From Accumulibacter sp. (GTDB taxonomy: Bacteria; Pseudomonadota; Gammaproteobacteria; Burkholderiales; Rhodocyclaceae), in the NCBI GenBank assembly GCA_031284185.1, contig JAITAJ010000354.1, positions 1 through 16,709 of the forward strand: DNA of 16,709 nucleotides, read 5' to 3'. The position numbers were made by a program, and so were the translations under genes. The notes beneath the pieces were generated by a model, which had not been told where the DNA came from, searched no databases, and saw only the letters and a list, made by a program, of their open reading frames with translations. Below, piece by piece: positions 15,144-16,709 of the stretch. Position 1 is the first letter of the stretch; each line of letters opens with the position of its first letter.

Positions 15144-16373
15144 ATGTCCTCCGTCACAAAACCTCCCGATCCGTCGGCTGCGCGCTGGATTCGGTCGGGA
15201 AGCGCCGACTACCGCAAGGCCGAATGGGCGCTCTTCTTTGCCGGATTCGCCAGCTATTCGCAGATTTACTGCGTCCAGCCGCTGCTTCCGGCATTTGTCC
15301 AGACATTCAACGTCAGCCCGGCGGAAAGTTCCCTGGCCTTGTCGCTGACGACTGGTTTGCTGGCCGTATCCATCGTGCTGGCCGGCGCGTTCTCGCAGGC
15401 GCTCGGGCGGCGGGGACTGATGTTCTGCTCGATGCTGCTGGCGGCCGTCTCCAGCCTCGTCGTGGCGATGACGCCGGACTGGCTGGCGCTGCTGGCGATG
15501 CGGGCCGTCGGAGGATTCGTCATCGGCGGTGTTCCGGCGGTGGCGATCGCCTATCTATCCGAGGAAATCGAGCCGGACCATCTGGGCAAGGCAATGGGGC
15601 TTTACGTTGCCGGGACGGCGTTCGGAGGCATGATGGGCCGGATCAGCATGGGCGTGTTGACCGGGTTTACTTCCTGGCGCGTATCGCTCGGCCTGTTGGG
15701 CGTCGCCTGTCTTGCCGCGGCGATCGGTTTTCTGGCGATGCTTCCCCCTTCCCGGAACTTTGTTCCCAAGCCGGGTTTCGATCTCGGCTTTCATTTGCGC
15801 GCGTGGCGGGGGCATCTCGTCAACCGTGGATTGTTGCGCATCTATGTCTATGGCTTCCTGATCACCGGCGTTTTCGTGACGCTGTTCAACTACACCGTCT
15901 TCCGCTTGTCGGAAGCGCCTTATTTCCTGAGCCAGACGGCGATCAGCATGTTTTTCCTGGTTTACGGCTTTGGCATAGCCTCCTCGTCGGTTTCGGGGAT
16001 GCTGGCCGACCGTTTCGGGTACCGTCCGCTGCTCGCGTCGGGTTTCCTGACGATGCTGCTGGGTGTCCTGGCGACCCTGCCGGACTCGTTGATAGTGATC
16101 TTTGGCGGAATCGTGCTGGCGACCATCGGCTTCTTCATCGCGCACGCGGTCGCCAGCGCCTCGATCGGCCCGCTGGCCGGCGAATACAAGGGCCATGCGG
16201 CATCGCTCTATCTCTTGTTCTACTACATGGGATCGAGCATCGTCGGTTCGGTCGGCGGCTGGTTCTGGGAACATGGCGGCTGGCCGTTCGTCGTCGGGCT
16301 TACCGTAGTGCTCGCGTGCGCGGGTCTGATCCTGGTGCTTTCAGAAGACAGAATCCAGAAGACAGAGGTTTGA
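15144..16373 (+). CDS. Major facilitator superfamily transporter (YnfM-like)
   Basis: A 409-residue inner-membrane protein with about 12 hydrophobic helices. An MFS motif A-like loop follows helix 2 (GAFSQALGRRG, 81-91) and its counterpart occurs in the second half (GMLADRFGYRP, 285-295). The opening (FASYSQIYCVQPLLPAF) and the LSEEI..DHLGKAMGLYVAG segment resemble the YnfM/arabinose-efflux-like group, so proton-driven drug or metabolite export is likely, but the substrate cannot be read from sequence. The start is the ATG at 15144-15146 with a modest GAG five bases upstream. The last ten residues, SEDRIQKTEV, and the TGA stop are encoded by the heptamer repeat beginning at 16341, so the native C-terminus has been replaced or extended. 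Confidence 0.88.
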   Translation: MSSVTKPPDPSAARWIRSGSADYRKAEWALFFAGFASYSQIYCVQPLLPAFVQTFNVSPAESSLALSLTTGLLAVSIVLAGAFSQALGRRGLMFCSMLLAAVSSLVVAMTPDWLALLAMRAVGGFVIGGVPAVAIAYLSEEIEPDHLGKAMGLYVAGTAFGGMMGRISMGVLTGFTSWRVSLGLLGVACLAAAIGFLAMLPPSRNFVPKPGFDLGFHLRAWRGHLVNRGLLRIYVYGFLITGVFVTLFNYTVFRLSEAPYFLSQTAISMFFLVYGFGIASSSVSGMLADRFGYRPLLASGFLTMLLGVLATLPDSLIVIFGGIVLATIGFFIAHAVASASIGPLAGEYKGHAASLYLLFYYMGSSIVGSVGGWFWEHGGWPFVVGLTVVLACAGLILVLSEDRIQKTEV

Positions 16374-16566
16374 GAGGACAGGGTTCAGAGGACAGTGGTT
16401 AGAGAGGACAGAAGACAGATGAGCTTGCGGCGCTGTCGCGCCGTTCAGAGGACAGAAAACCAGGTGCTCGGGTTTCAGAGGACAGCGGTTAGAGAGGACA
16501 GAAGACAGATGAGTTTGCGGCGCTGTCGCGCCGGGGGGGATGGAAAAACCGAGTGCTCGGGTTCAG
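16341..16566 (+). repeat. GAGGACA/GAAGACA repeat block downstream of (and overlapping) the MFS gene
   Basis: A third copy of the family in one orientation only. It contains a direct repeat of 60 bases (16384-16443 and 16474-16533, offset 90, two mismatches), each with heptamer words, GAAGACAGATGAG and hairpin 1 in a variant form (GGCGC TGTC GCGCC). AAAACCAGGTGCTCGGGTTT and AAAAACCGAGTGCTCGGGTT are the second hairpin-like parts. The first 33 bases are the end of the MFS coding region. Confidence 0.92.
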
Positions 16567-16709
16567 CGCTGAATTGATGCGAGCAAAGCGACGTGTCCAT
16601 CCAGACGGCGGCGTAGGGGACAATGGCAATCGTCCCGTGGGCGGACGGATCGCCCTCCGCACCGACGACTCCGGTCACATCACCCTCCGTTGCCCAATCG
16701 TCCAGTCAC
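16567..16709. other. Unassigned right edge with weak open frames on both strands
   Basis: After the last repeat, two frames stay open. On the plus strand an ATG at 16577 opens 44 codons to the edge (ending GRIALRTDDSGHITLRCPIVQS). On the minus strand a GTG at 16676-16678, with GGAGGG just upstream, opens a 67-codon frame whose last third is repeat sequence. Neither is recognised as a known family, and both are too short to judge. The minus-strand frame has the better ribosome-binding site. Confidence 0.3.

Noticed and set aside
15122..16402. 426-residue plus-strand frame overlapping the MFS gene
   Set aside because: It is in another frame from the clear 12-helix transporter at 15144-16373 and has a shadow-like composition.
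10774..16566. Heptamers as DNA uptake sequences
   Set aside because: Uptake sequences are scattered singly through genes and spacers; these words are clustered only in three arrays.
10774..16566. GAAGAC as a restriction-site-related signal (it equals a known type IIS recognition sequence)
   Set aside because: Half the words are GAGGAC, and no restriction-modification gene is in the window; the match is probably coincidental.

Overview
The window is GC-rich chromosomal DNA, most likely from a betaproteobacterium of the Rhodocyclales type. This is inferred from gene order and protein character, not from a database search. The supporting points are the leuB-asd-fimV-truA order, the earP-efp pair with an Arg32-type EF-P, and the conserved uvrC-pgsA-tRNA-Gly-tRNA-Cys block. 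Almost everything is housekeeping; the unusual content lies between the genes.

Left part (1-7664, all minus strand, read right to left). An M48 metallopeptidase, probably a lipoprotein, is followed by leuB (leucine synthesis), asd (Asp-family amino acids and diaminopimelate), fimV (polar hub / type IV pilus), an orphan EcfT/CbiQ-like membrane protein, and the 5' part of truA (tRNA pseudouridine synthase), which runs off the left edge.

Middle (7877-10732). A tRNA-Leu(UAA) on the plus strand faces tRNA-Cys(GCA) and tRNA-Gly(GCC) on the minus strand. Next come pgsA and uvrC, overlapping by one base. The order matches the uvrC-pgsA-glyW-cysT-leuZ block of E. coli, except that tRNA-Leu is inverted. 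tRNA-Gly has a near-perfect sigma-70 promoter (TTGACA-16-TATAAT).

Right part (11719-16709). earP and efp form a functional unit: EarP rhamnosylates Arg32 of EF-P. hemN (oxygen-independent coproporphyrinogen III dehydrogenase) is convergent with efp. A 12-TM MFS transporter follows. The last 140 bases hold only weak open frames.

Three intergenic spaces are filled by one family of modular repeats: uvrC/earP (10774-11718), hemN/MFS (14936-15100) and downstream of the MFS gene (16341-16566). They consist of iterated GAGGACA/GAAGACA heptamers linked to a GGCGC-loop-GCGCC hairpin and a second AAACC...GGTTT-type hairpin. Between divergent genes the repeats form two oppositely oriented blocks, and in every block the 5' end of the GAGGACA strand abuts a gene boundary. 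The uvrC/earP copy contains a 121-bp inverted repeat with only two mismatches and a precise 5 x 54-bp tandem array. The repeats reach to within a few bases of the earP start codon, and they supply the last ten codons and the stop of the MFS gene. This family is the main candidate for something undescribed.
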